A stretch of DNA of 64,000 nt from Edolisoma coerulescens (lineage: Eukaryota; Chordata; Aves; Passeriformes; Campephagidae), in the NCBI GenBank assembly GCA_013397115.1, contig VWZW01005511.1, positions 13,768-77,767 of the forward strand. The letters are read 5' to 3'. Every line of letters begins with the position of its first letter. The first letter of the stretch is position 1. Position numbers and translations under genes: made by a program. Shown here one piece after another: positions 56,001-62,736 of the stretch. Under the pieces are notes generated by a model, which worked only from the letters and a program-made list of their open reading frames with translations, searched no databases and was not told the DNA's origin.

Positions 56001-59000
56001 CTCCAATTAATGAGTAAGTTCAAATTTAAAATTCTACCAAATGCAGTTTTGCAAGAATTTGCTCTTATTTTTCTAATACTCAGAAACTCATTGGAAATGA
56101 CAGCTGAGTCCTATTTTAAGTTGTAACTCTATTGCATTTTAAGACTAAGTGTATCAATGGATGTTTCCATTCATCTGTTTACCCCTTCTAATACATTTGA
56201 TTTGTTGTGATCTGTCTCAGTTGATATTTATAATTACATGGCTACACAATGTTTCTAAATAAGACAGATTTCATTTCTGTCCAAGAGTGTTCCACAGTAA
56301 AGTGTTTAAGATTGCAAACCCCAAATTTACACAGATCTGCGTACATTGCTTATGTGTACACACAGTAAAATAAATGAATTTGAAGATGTGGGTCTCAAAA
56401 ATTACACTTACTTAACTGACATTATGAAGTATGTCCACATACAAATTTGCACCAAGGTGTTGGCTAAGATACTCTCCTTATATGCAAATCAGGTCTTTGA
56501 CCCGCAACTTTTAACTAATTCTTTTCTTTTTAGATGCAAAGACTAATATAGACTAATTTGTCAAATTTTTTTATCATATTATTGAGGGACTTTTTACAAG
56601 GGTCATGTAGTGATAGGACTAGGAGGAGTGGCTTTAAACTGAGAGTAGGTTTAGATTAAATATGTGGAAAAAATTCTTTACTGTGAGGGTGGTGAGACAT
56701 GGAAACAGGTCGCCCAGAGAAGTTCTGGATGCCCTGTCTCTGGAAGCGGTCAAAGCCAGTCTGGAAGGAGCTTAGAACAACCTGGTCTAGTGGATGTCAG
56801 CATGGTTGGAACAGGATTTTTAAAGATTCCTTCAAACCCAAACTATTCTGTGATTATTATAATTTTTATATTATCAAACTACTACTGAAGTTTAGGATTT
56901 TTATGAATGCATAAATCTTTCATTTTTCTTCCAATTTTAACTCTTAATATAGAAAGGGGAACAGCGACTTCCTGGCATGGGATCCACTCTTCAGCACTTC
57001 TCTTGAATCTTCCTCTTCAGCTTCCTTGGCATCCTCATCCTCCTCAGGTAAAATATTTGATGGTAGAAAATGTTTCCTTCATATATTTCAGGATGTTCTG
57101 GTGTCATTTTTTCGGTTGTTGTGAGGGAATGTGCTTTGACACATAAATCACAGAATTTTATAAAGCAGTATACTGTCTTTGAAGTATTACACAACTGAGA
57201 ATGCAGTATATAAGGCTTTCAAGCTAGAGTGCAAAAGGGAAGAGGGAGTGCTAGACACTTTAGGAAACTTCTATCTTGCTCCTGCCTTTTTTTATTGCCT
57301 TCTCATACTTACTGAAAAATTGCTCACCATCTAGAATGTAGTCCTTTTTTTTTCAGCTGGTAAGGCTGGGAGATTAAATGGAGGTTGTTGCAGCAACTGT
57401 GAGACAAGCTGAGCTTGCACAACGAATAGGGATGAATTTCTGCTTTCCAGGAAAGTCAATGGACTATGTAATACAAAGGCATTGCAGAGCTTTGCTGTGA
57501 GAAAGTTCCCGAGTTTTCAGTCTATCTGCTGTGTATCTCTACTCCAACATCTTAATTTTCTCTTAATGTAGATATTTTTCTCCTCCCACACACCTGAGAA
57601 AGGAAGTATGTCCACTGATTTTTTTTAATGAAGTACTTGTATTCCAGAAATAGTCCTCACTTTGTTCATGATCATGGCTTTCTAGCGGTTTTCTTCTGTG
57701 TTTGGTCATGCAGATTGAAGAACAGTAAGGAAGATTACATGTATCAATAGGAGAATTCTGAAAAAGTCATGTTATTTCTTGGCTTTAGTAATGTTCTTTT
57801 CGCAACAATCCACATTGCTTTGTAACACTTCAGATTTTAAGTAGAACTTAGTCTTTCACTACAAATTTGTGTTCCTTAAAGGTTACAGTTTTAACAAATC
57901 TGGCTTACAGAATTTATCATAATTTTCTTGTCCTGACTTACATAATCAGTCAGTACTATTGGCTAGTGAATCCACCATGTGTGTGGTAACACATTTAAGA
58001 CTAAATTCTAGAGAGAGATACGTTACTGGAATATTCTGAAAAGAAATGGTGCTTTCTTAAAATATTCTGTTTTGATAGCTCTGGTCTGGTGATGGAGTCT
58101 GCAGAGAAAGGCAGAGGATACTTAACTTGTTGTGTTGGTGGTTGTAGCTGTATTTGGGTGTTTATTGCTGTGCCTGGATGGGAAGTGAAAGCACATTAGG
58201 AAATCTTCATACAGTTCCTCCTGGCAGCAGAACTGTTGAGAAAGTAGTCTCCAGGTTGATGAATAATGACAGAGATTCATAATATCCTGTATATGGCCAG
58301 AAGTCATCTACCCGAGTCCTCATACCCATGAGGCTTATACACAGAGCCCTGCAGCTCATTGAAATTTGTGCAATAGAGGGTCTTGTGGGCATAAATCAAG
58401 TTTAGTTACATCTGTGCCTTGGCAAACTTTATCTGATAAATAATTACTTCAAGGATTGTTTTTCTAGGTGTTAACTAAAATATTTACATTTGTGAAATAA
58501 TCTGTGGAGTTAAATAGAAAGTAAGTATTCCAAAGTATAACAAATTTCTAATACATTTGGGGCAAAAAACCAATTGGATCAATGTAGGTCATATTGTTGT
58601 TTAAATTGAGTTCTAATGCTTGCTAACTTGCAACGTAGTTCTAAAGTTTTTGAAAAAATACTTAAATGATCTGATTGTATTTTCCTTGAAATCAGTGTTT
58701 TATCTTCATCTTGAAGGTTTGTAGTAAGATGATGCTTAAAGTTTTTGAAAATCTCAATCCAAAACTTAAATTACATACATTAGTTGTGTGGAATACAGTA
58801 TATGTCCCTTACTGTTTAAACATTTGTTTAACTATTGTTTTATAACTGTGTTAATCATTGAACTCTTAAACTACCTTGATATTTGAGCAGACAGTGGTTT
58901 ATGCAGCACAGAAGTAACCTTTGGTCATCCATGAATAATCCTGCTTTATTAGAAGTTTAAGCTAACTTTGTTATCTTGAACAAACACAACAGACTTTTTT

Positions 59001-61294
59001 AGCTAGTTCTTGATACTGTAAAAATGCTTCTATTTAGTTATCTTCCTTATTTTCATCCATATGTACTTTTAAAATAGTTCTTAACATCTCTACATTGTTT
59101 TTCAATAGTATTTGTAGTAGTATTTTAAAGCCTTTGAATGATAGTTAAAATATCTGCTAGAAAGGGAAAGTTGTGTTAAAATTCTTAACATTTAGGTGGA
59201 TTTAGAGAATGTAATTGTTTATGGCAAAAGGACCACTGTAGAGAGGATGACTGTACTTTTGATCTGAACTTTTAAATGTGTTTCTCTCTTTTTTTGATTT
59301 TGGTTGTCACTGCTGTTGCTCCTAGCTCTGCCAATCTGCAAGATGTTGAGAATTGATTAACCTTGCATTTTCTGCTTCTATTGTCATCTAGAGCAACAGG
59401 CAACAGCAAGTGCAGGGAATACTTGTGGAAAACTCCTTTTTTCAGCAGTCTGAAGACTATAGGATGAGAGAGGAAAAAAAACTGAGGTGGATGATGCCTC
59501 ATCCCTATTGTTACTCACTAGACACAGGTTGATATAGACAGAATAAATATCAGACCGGATCTCGTGACTGTACTGTCTTCATTCATTCACCTGAAAACCA
59601 AATCTGTTGGACCTTCCTATTACAAATGTTAGGACTAAGAGGGTCAAAGTCTTTGGAAGGAACAGGATAGGTTTGATTAAACAACTTTAAAGGAAATTAA
59701 AAGCAGAAAGCTGTGGAAAGGACCCAAAAATGGAGTAGGATGCAAGAAGGAAAATACAAAGTTGAGAGAAAATTAAATCACAACAGGGAGGCAGTCAGAG
59801 GAATAAGGAAAGCTGTGAGAAATAGAGCCTTAAGTGGAGAGATATGCAATAAATTAATTTTTTATGTACTAAAAAATGGAAAGTGAGATGGTTGGCAGTA
59901 TGAATGAAGTACATATGGTATGTTACTGGCTTTTTTCTTTATTTGTAAATGGGGGGGGTTAGCTTAGTGCTAGTAATCCTTGTGCAGTGGATATTGAATA
60001 CTCTTTTGAATATTGAAATTTTAATCTTTTCATTGTCAGTCCTAGTTTCAATTCTTCCCTTTTCCTTCAGCTACCCTAACAGAGCACAATAGGAGCTCTT
60101 CCTCATCTACCACTGATTTGCCTGGGTATAGAGTATCTCAGTCTTTGCTTGGACACCAGACAGATTCTGGGTCTACAAGCCCATCCTCACCAGACTTTAC
60201 CATTACCACTTGGTGTAAATCTGGTGTTACAGCAGCGCCATCAGGGAGTACCAGTACTTTATCCTGTTTTTCACGGTCTCAGAGTCAGTGGATTTCCTTT
60301 GCTGATGAACTTCTTACAATTAGACACACAAGCACAGACAAGAAGGACCCCCAAAGATTGCATTTTAAAACTGAAAATGCCTGCCTTGCCTCTTCTGCTT
60401 TGCTTGGGAATTCTTCCAACAGCTGTGCTTCTGAGGATCAAAGTGACCTTTTCAATAACTCTATATGCCATGAACAATTATTCATTGAAGAAACTGGCAC
60501 TGCTGCTGAAATATCTTCTGCATCATCTTCAGCACTACTGGACTATAGTTTAGTGTCTTCTTGTGCTCATACAAATAAGGGTATGCCAAGCATGCATTCT
60601 GTACTGCTCTTTGCTAATAACTGACTCCAAAAAGCAAGCTTTGGACTCATTTTTCTTTTTGTTATTATTGCTCAACTGATGTTAAAATTAACTCATCTTC
60701 TTACTTAGAATGTACTAAACTGCTTGTTAATACCAGTTGGGACAGTGCAGTAAATATTCATCTTGAAATACGAAGAAAATTCAAATTATTTGTTTAAAGG
60801 CATTGCTTTCTCTTAACTATGCAATGTTGCTTTTCTAGAAATGGGAATGTATTTTTGTGGGATGTCAGACAGCAATGAGATCACAAAGATTAAGTAATTG
60901 CATTTGCAAAAACAATTCTTTTTACATACAAGCTTCCAAGAGTGGTTGGTATAAAATCATTTGAGAGCAATGAGAAAGCCCATGATACTTTTTTAGAGTC
61001 ACTTTTCAGGTTATCACATGGCACTATTTTAAAAGCACTTTTGATTTGTGGTAACTCTTAAAACGTGGCACTTGTAAAATAGGAACTTCTAGTAGAAACA
61101 TCACTTCCAGATGTTCTACTCAAGTAAATAAATATTTATGTTCAGTGTGATCTTTCTAATATTTATTTTCTTAAATTTGCTTTCTTTCAGCGAGGCCCAC
61201 CACTCCGCTCTCTGTGGGCACCATTGTACCCCCTCCAAGGCCTGCTTCAAGACCAAAGCTGTCTACTGGGAAACTTAGTGGGATTAATGAAATA
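7989..61294 (+). CDS. FCHO2: FCHO2, F-BAR domain only protein 2 (partial gene, 18 exons seen)
   Basis: This is the coding join across the window: exons 7989-8080, 14013-14087, 15400-15541, 15633-15785, 19818-19922, 21869-21967, 23020-23116, 39098-39142, 40869-40941, 43977-44001, 51511-51565, 54027-54205, 54831-54842, 55251-55275, 55971-56013, 56953-57047, 60071-60580 (probably alternative) and 61191-61294. All phases agree: 473 codons without the 510-nt exon and 643 with it. The translation matches the vertebrate FCHO2 F-BAR domain and linker as I know them (FDVLYHNMKHG, SMTKLAKSASNY, WDVFKTSTEKLA, SLDELKVSIGNITLSPAIS). FCHO2 dimers bind and bend PI(4,5)P2-rich plasma membrane; the linker helps activate AP2, and the later mu-homology domain binds cargo and scaffold proteins such as Eps15 and intersectin. 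The start-codon exon (about 11 residues) and the mu-homology exons lie outside. FCHO1 is the paralog, but the linker matches FCHO2. Confidence 0.97.
8081..14012 (+). other. FCHO2: FCHO2 intron 2
   Basis: A 5.9-kb GT-AG intron (gtaagt ... tttggcag). It contains a short antisense CR1 3' end at 11741-11887 and a T-run near 10915-10932. I recognise nothing else; the reading frames at 8531-8914 and 9256-9561 do not resemble known proteins. Confidence 0.85.
11741..11887 (-). mobile_element. CR1 LINE 3' terminus, antisense
   Basis: On the - strand this ends with the classic CR1 terminus. On the + strand it reads 'aatcatagaatggtttggg' followed by 'ttggaagggatcttaaag', which is the complement of the CR1 3' UTR with its terminal 8-bp repeats. 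Only about 150 bp remain, a severe 5' truncation typical of CR1. Confidence 0.93.
14013..14087 (+). CDS. FCHO2: FCHO2 exon 3: F-BAR domain
   Basis: The 75-nt exon, acceptor tttggcag and donor gtaagt, encodes about residues 43-67, including EETYSRSMTKLAKSASNY. This is the strongly conserved FCH-region signature of F-BAR proteins (compare the EEAYSRSMTKL form in mammals). It begins with the third base of the split Arg codon and ends inside a Gly codon. Confidence 0.97.
14088..15399 (+). other. FCHO2: FCHO2 intron 3
   Basis: A 1.3-kb GT-AG intron (gtaagt ... tcaatccag). I see no repeats, RNA genes or extra exons in it. Confidence 0.85.
15400..15541 (+). CDS. FCHO2: FCHO2 exon 4: F-BAR domain
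   Basis: The 142-nt exon encodes about residues 68-114, including TFAPVWDVFKTSTEKLA, a CHLDLMRRLQELIKEV helix and KYGDEQ. This is the central F-BAR helix that forms the curved dimer face. The end at AAA-AAG is chosen because the next exon continues in phase 0 and the mammalian protein joins there. The donor, gttatt, is weak: it lacks the usual purine at +3 and G at +5. A better-looking donor (gtatgt) lies 21 nt downstream in frame. Confidence 0.95.
15542..15632 (+). other. FCHO2: FCHO2 intron 4, 91 nt with weak donor
   Basis: A very short intron starting gttatt and ending atttggcag. Retention would put a TAA stop in frame at 15581-15583, so removal is required for full-length protein. See the finding on the alternative donor at 15563. 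Confidence 0.9.
15633..15785 (+). CDS. FCHO2: FCHO2 exon 5: F-BAR coiled-coil
   Basis: The 153-nt exon (51 whole codons, phase 0-0) encodes about residues 115-165. It includes QSITQALQKSKENYNAKCVE and RLKKEGATQREIEK, nearly identical to mammalian FCHO2. It is a charged helix of the F-BAR domain. The acceptor is ttggcag and the donor gtagct. Confidence 0.97.
16338..16915 (-). mobile_element. CR1 LINE 3' fragment, antisense
   Basis: The - strand carries the end of the CR1 reverse-transcriptase ORF and the 3' UTR. A remnant frame (16782 down to 16585) contains YKHLKGGYTEDKARLFPVVP, the CR1 ORF2 C-terminal signature, here decayed. The 3' end is near 16338-16360 (complement of 'gattctgtga'). It is truncated at the 5' end. 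Confidence 0.93.
17963..17998. repeat. 19-bp tandem duplication
   Basis: Two adjacent copies of tcacatactgtaaatct, 19 bp apart, lie in intron 5. It is a simple local duplication with no evident function. Confidence 0.9.
19818..19922 (+). CDS. FCHO2: FCHO2 exon 6: F-BAR coiled-coil
   Basis: The 105-nt exon (35 codons, phase 0-0) encodes about residues 166-200: [20 protein letters not shown], then a segment ending KMTETAQ. The acceptor is tgtacag and the donor gtatgt. The FKSDFE segment differs slightly from mammals; the rest is conserved F-BAR helix. Confidence 0.97.
19923..21868 (+). other. FCHO2: FCHO2 intron 6
   Basis: A 1.9-kb GT-AG intron. It has a short direct duplication at 21373-21413. 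I see no mobile element. The 82- and 88-codon open frames at 19984-20444 resemble nothing known. Confidence 0.85.
21373..21413. repeat. Imperfect tandem duplication, about 20 bp
   Basis: Two adjacent copies of a unit starting attatgtatga and ending gtttaaag. The second copy lacks three bases. This is a local slippage-type duplication in intron 6. Confidence 0.85.
21869..21967 (+). CDS. FCHO2: FCHO2 exon 7: F-BAR domain
   Basis: The 99-nt exon (33 codons, phase 0-0) encodes about residues 201-233: KFQDIEEMHLFRMKEIIQSL, then SNTIKEIHLQIGE. The acceptor is gtttgcag; the donor gtattt is somewhat weak. It matches the C-terminal F-BAR helices. Confidence 0.97.
21968..23019 (+). other. FCHO2: FCHO2 intron 7
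   Basis: A 1.05-kb intron ending in a long T-tract and gaag. I see no repeats or RNA genes in it. Confidence 0.85.
23020..23116 (+). CDS. FCHO2: FCHO2 exon 8: end of F-BAR domain
   Basis: The 97-nt exon encodes about residues 234-266: VHEEFINNMTNTTVESLIQK, then FAESKGTGKERPG. It closes the structured F-BAR domain and leads into the linker. It ends after one base of the next Gly codon. The acceptor follows a long T-tract and the donor is gtaaga. Confidence 0.97.
23407..23455. repeat. Direct repeat cttgtacaaactatg, two copies
   Basis: The 15-bp sequence occurs at 23407-23421 and again at 23441-23455. It is probably a local duplication in intron 8. Confidence 0.9.
25930..26775 (+). mobile_element. 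CR1 LINE: ORF2 end plus 3' UTR, sense
   Basis: Translation in the + strand frames gives decayed CR1 ORF2 C-terminal sequence (NKSKCKVLHL-like, GVLVGERLDM, RVLGCIQSS, LRELRLYSLEKR). Next come the CR1 3' UTR and the complete terminus near 26710-26775 (ggttggactagacgac, then ttccaacccaaaccattc). It is GC-richer than its surroundings. It is 5'-truncated with several frame breaks, so it is inactive. The 150-codon open frame at 25982-26434 is part of it and is not a host gene. Confidence 0.96.
27345..28445 (-). mobile_element. CR1 LINE fragment with reverse-transcriptase remnant, antisense
   Basis: The - strand encodes CR1 ORF2 remnants. The frame 28443-28159 contains DVIYLAFCKAFDTVLHD, a degenerate form of reverse-transcriptase block A in which the expected acidic residue before SKAFD is replaced. 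Further on are KLERHIIDRRITWWIKNWL-like sequence and a NHYG-like tail region. A stretch near 27484-27345 (FFTVRVLRHWNGLPR) marks the ORF end. The last part of the 3' UTR is missing. Stops and frameshifts make it inactive. Confidence 0.95.
38171..38171. other. Undetermined base (n)
   Basis: This is the only ambiguous base in the window. It lies in intron 8 within ttatctgtangtttgcag and has no coding effect. Confidence 0.99.
39098..39142 (+). CDS. FCHO2: FCHO2 exon 9: linker start
   Basis: The 45-nt exon (phase 1-1) encodes PIEFEECNASSVAEG, about residues 267-281. It aligns with the short acidic segment that follows the F-BAR domain in FCHO2. The acceptor is tctttaag and the donor gtgagt. Confidence 0.95.
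39143..40868 (+). other. FCHO2: FCHO2 intron 9
   Basis: A 1.7-kb GT-AG intron (gtgagt ... ttccatag). I see no identifiable repeat. Confidence 0.85.
40869..40941 (+). CDS. FCHO2: FCHO2 exon 10: polybasic segment
   Basis: The 73-nt exon (phase 1-2) encodes IKPRKRKPFGLSGIMKKEKD then TESV, about residues 282-305. The two basic clusters (KPRKRK and KKEK) sit directly after the F-BAR domain. From position and charge they are expected to add electrostatic binding to acidic membrane or to AP2; that role is inferred from the family. The donor is gtaagt. Confidence 0.95.
40942..43976 (+). other. FCHO2: FCHO2 intron 10
   Basis: A 3.0-kb GT-AG intron. I recognise no mobile element. There is an A/T palindrome near 43397-43419. 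The 113-codon frame at 42713-43054 resembles no known protein. Confidence 0.85.
43977..44001 (+). CDS. FCHO2: FCHO2 exon 11: 25-nt microexon
   Basis: This 25-nt exon completes a Val codon and encodes ECPDADSV, matching the ECPDADSL of mammalian FCHO2. The acceptor is ttttttaatag and the donor gtaagt. It ends in phase 0. Confidence 0.93.
44002..51510 (+). other. FCHO2: FCHO2 intron 11, 7.5 kb
   Basis: A long GT-AG intron without recognisable CR1 or LTR sequence. It contains an inverted repeat at 44561-44608 overlapping a consensus 5' splice site, and a 16-bp perfect palindrome at 48430-48445. The many short reading frames show no family resemblance. Confidence 0.85.
44561..44608. repeat. Inverted repeat, 24-bp arms, no spacer
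   Basis: The left arm 44561-44584 and right arm 44585-44608 are reverse complements at 21 of 24 positions. Both arms begin, on their own strand, with tcaggtaagtg. One of the three differences would be a G-U pair in RNA. Confidence 0.88.
51511..51565 (+). CDS. FCHO2: FCHO2 exon 12: linker, ends at AT-AC intron
   Basis: The 55-nt exon encodes NFPDVDDEGYSIKPEATQ plus one base, about residues 314-332. It matches the NIPDVDEEGYSIKPE stretch of mammalian FCHO2. The acceptor is ttgtttttag. No GT donor exists at the expected end; instead the intron begins ATATCCTTTT, an exact U12-type donor. Confidence 0.95.
51566..54026 (+). other. FCHO2: FCHO2 intron 12: U12-type AT-AC intron
   Basis: A 2.46-kb intron with terminal dinucleotides AT and AC. 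The donor ATATCCTTTT (51566-51575) matches the minor-spliceosome consensus RTATCCTTT. The branch site CCTTAAC lies at 54010-54016, with its second A 11 nt before the intron end. There is no polypyrimidine tract before the acceptor ...gagaaaaac. The join restores Asp-Thr-Lys-Glu-Asn in frame, as in known FCHO2. It contains a short (agatt)n microsatellite at 51758-51776 and no recognisable mobile element. Confidence 0.93.
51758..51776. repeat. Short (agatt)n microsatellite
   Basis: Nearly four tandem agatt units, followed by related agatcagatc. It lies in intron 12. Confidence 0.85.
54027..54205 (+). CDS. FCHO2: FCHO2 exon 13: acidic serine linker
   Basis: The 179-nt exon (phase 1-0) completes Asp and encodes TKENHFYSSSDSDSEDDEP, then a HVEIKP segment and SLDELKVSIGNITLSPAIS, about residues 333-391. 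The Ser/Asp/Glu run offers casein-kinase-2-type sites (by pattern only). The SLDELKVSIGNITLSPAIS block is a highly conserved FCHO linker motif. The donor is gtaagt. Confidence 0.97.
54206..54830 (+). other. FCHO2: FCHO2 intron 13
   Basis: A 625-nt intron with a near-perfect palindrome at 54586-54616 and a long pyrimidine tract that ends about 20 nt before the microexon acceptor. Confidence 0.9.
54586..54616. repeat. Palindrome with 14-bp perfect arms and 3-bp spacer
   Basis: The left arm 54586-54599 (aatattctgtatac) is the exact reverse complement of 54603-54616, with spacer agt. It can form a cruciform or an RNA hairpin in intron 13. Confidence 0.95.
54831..54842 (+). CDS. FCHO2: FCHO2 exon 14: 12-nt microexon (RHSP)
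   Basis: Twelve bases, agacacagtcct, encode Arg-His-Ser-Pro between the acceptor gaaagcag and the donor gtaagt. The peptide RHSP follows SPAIS in the FCHO2 protein as I know it, so the exon is real despite its size. It is symmetric (phase 0-0), so skipping would simply drop four residues. Confidence 0.92.
54843..55250 (+). other. FCHO2: FCHO2 intron 14
   Basis: A 408-nt GT-AG intron (gtaagt ... cctgtttcag). I see nothing recognisable in it. Confidence 0.9.
55251..55275 (+). CDS. FCHO2: FCHO2 exon 15: 25-nt microexon
   Basis: The 25-nt exon encodes AQMNQNSS plus one base, corresponding to VQMNRNLS in mammals. The acceptor is tgtttcag and the donor gtaagt. It is phase 0-1. Confidence 0.92.
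55276..55970 (+). other. FCHO2: FCHO2 intron 15
   Basis: A 695-nt intron (gtaagt ... tttttcttag). The antisense 99-codon frame at 55299-55598 was considered and not assigned. I recognise no repeat. Confidence 0.88.
55971..56013 (+). CDS. FCHO2: FCHO2 exon 16: linker
   Basis: The 43-nt exon (phase 1-2) encodes SEELTKSKLSAPINE, matching NEELTKSKPSAPPNE of mammalian FCHO2. The acceptor is ttcttag and the donor gtaagt. Confidence 0.95.
56014..56952 (+). other. FCHO2: FCHO2 intron 16
   Basis: A 939-nt intron containing a sense CR1 3' fragment that ends about 94 nt before the acceptor of exon 17. Confidence 0.9.
56583..56858 (+). mobile_element. CR1 LINE 3' fragment, sense
   Basis: It shows the CR1 3' tail blocks: 'ttctttactgtgagggtggt', 'cccagagaagttctggatg', then a decayed terminus (ttcaaacccaaactattc, tgtgatt). 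It is 5'-truncated and lies just upstream of exon 17. Confidence 0.93.
56953..57047 (+). CDS. FCHO2: FCHO2 exon 17: LAWDPLF and serine tract
   Basis: The 95-nt exon (phase 2-1) encodes KGNSDFLAWDPLFSTSLE followed by a serine-rich run (SSSSASLASSSSS), about residues 419-450. It aligns with the KGTSDLLAWDPLF segment of mammalian FCHO2. The short WDPLF hydrophobic motif resembles linear motifs used in AP2 binding; that is inference. The donor is gtaaaa. Confidence 0.96.
57048..60070 (+). other. FCHO2: FCHO2 intron 17
   Basis: A 3.0-kb intron if the next exon is included; if that exon is skipped, the intron runs to 61190. I recognise no mobile element or RNA gene. Confidence 0.8.
60071..60580 (+). 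CDS. FCHO2: FCHO2 probable alternative 510-nt exon (long linker)
   Basis: A strong acceptor (ttcccttttccttcag, ending 60070) opens a frame in phase with exon 17. It stays open for 170 codons to a donor gtatgc at 60581, which leaves phase 1, exactly what exon 19 needs. Inclusion or skipping therefore both keep the frame. The peptide is Ser/Thr-rich (GSTSPSSPDF, SRSQSQWISFADELL, SEDQSDLFNNS, EISSASSSALLDYS), as expected of a disordered linker. It has several SP sites and a DLF motif of the kind found in endocytic linear motifs. It is absent from the FCHO2 protein I know. The frame runs on to a TGA at 60622-60624. Confidence 0.75.
60581..61190 (+). other. FCHO2: FCHO2 intron 18
   Basis: A 610-nt intron (gtatgc ... 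tttctttcag). An AATAAA lies at 61127-61132, followed by a T/G-rich stretch. It could serve an alternative 3' end, or be chance. Confidence 0.7.
61191..61294 (+). CDS. FCHO2: FCHO2 exon 19: proline-rich linker
   Basis: The 104-nt exon (phase 1-0) encodes ARPTTPLSVGTIVPPPRPAS then RPKLSTGKLSGINEI. It matches mammalian FCHO2 closely. The VPPPRPASRPK stretch is a typical SH3-ligand pattern; intersectin is a plausible partner from family knowledge. The acceptor is tttctttcag and the donor gtatgt. The next exon (PRPFSPP in mammals) is not in the window. Confidence 0.97.
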
Positions 61295-62498
61295 GTATGT
61301 ATTGATTATTATTTTTTTTATTTGCCATTTTGACTTGATTTCAGAGACACCATTCATTTACACTGTTACAGTGGAGTTATTTTCCAGCCTATGTTCAAGG
61401 AATCACATAAGCAGATTTTCAACAGTGCCAAATAGGCATGGTAATAGTTTATGATAACAATCTTATTACAATAAATAGTTATTAACACAAGTACAAAGGT
61501 CCAAACCATAATTTTTGCATCAGCTGAGTGTTTCTAATTGAGCAAATCAGTAGTTTGATAATAAAAGATGGTGCATGCATAAGACTGAAGTTTTCAAAAT
61601 GTCAAATACTAGTGAAGTCATTAACAAACCTCCTTTGATTTAGGGATATCACCAAATCTTTGGGAAATGAGTGGGGTTTTTTCAGTCGCATACTGACAGA
61701 AGTAGCCCTGTTGTGACTTCTCCCTCCCTTGCTGGTTTGTGGAGAAGGGAGGTGGTAGATCACAGCAGTTGCCCATGAGGATAGTGGGAGGTTGCACACT
61801 GCCTGCACGTGTCTGCAGTGCAGGTTCACCTGCCGATAAGGAATGTGGTAAAGAATGCGAATACCCAAACAGCCTATCAGAATCGGCCATGCTTAATTTC
61901 CTCTGTAAATATTAGTATTCTGCAGGTTTCACTTGACTTACTGACTTGGAAAAATGTTCCTGTGGTAAAATCCTCTTACTGTCTTTCAGAGTAGCAAGAT
62001 ATTTTCATATTCTTGTTATAAACAAAATTCTCATCTTATGCTTTGACAAAACTGACAAAACATTTTCAAACTCTTTTTCTTTTTTGTAGGAACAGAACAG
62101 AGTTCATTTTGAAATTCTTTTCTCTTTCCAATACAGAATTGTAATTACTCTTAGCCCAAGGAATCTGTTCTTCATGTCATCATAATAAAATAGGAGTATT
62201 TATCTGGTACTCTTCTGCTATTAAGTATGATCCTGAACAAAGCTATATTCATTTTATACTGTTGCTCTAGAAATTGACTATTATCTGGATACAGGTAGAA
62301 GGTTATCAGTTGCCTTCATTATACATCAACTCCTTTTACAATTCTCATAGTCTCTGTCAAAGCCAACAAGTGCAGTAGAACAGAAAAAAAAAGTTACTGT
62401 GACATTCCACCCTTAGGGGGAAGGAAACACCCAAGATTCACAAATGCTAGTGGTTGAAAGGAATGACTAAGTCAGAGGGTCCACAAAACTCACAAAGC

Positions 62499-62504
62499 TT
62501 TATT
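62499..62504 (-). terminator. Polyadenylation signal of the solo LTR
   Basis: AATAAA on the - strand, followed by a G/T-rich region and about 100 nt to the LTR end. This is consistent with an R-U5 boundary. Confidence 0.55.
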
Positions 62505-62726
62505 ATTAAATTAGGCACTTGGCATGGAAATTGGTATGTTAGTTCCTGACCTACAATATATGCACATGACAGTGGGTTCTGGATAAAAAGGAAGAGACAA
62601 AGGAACATATTAATTAAACAGGAAGAGAGAAAGAGAAAGGGAGAAGAAGAGATCACCAATCCTGGTTCCAGTGTTGGTTCAGCTGATGGGGTGTTCTGGA
62701 GTTATCACCCAGGCTTGGTGGGGGTA

Positions 62727-62736
62727 CCTTTTTATA
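62727..62736 (-). promoter_or_regulatory. TATA box of the solo LTR
   Basis: The - strand reads ctataaaaagg. It lies about 235 nt upstream of the LTR polyadenylation signal, the expected U3/R arrangement. If active, transcription would run antisense to FCHO2. Confidence 0.6.

Noticed and set aside
60149..60553. 134-codon open frame in a second + frame
   Set aside because: Shadow of the 510-nt FCHO2 exon. The other frame is the one in phase with the flanking exons and has the splice sites.
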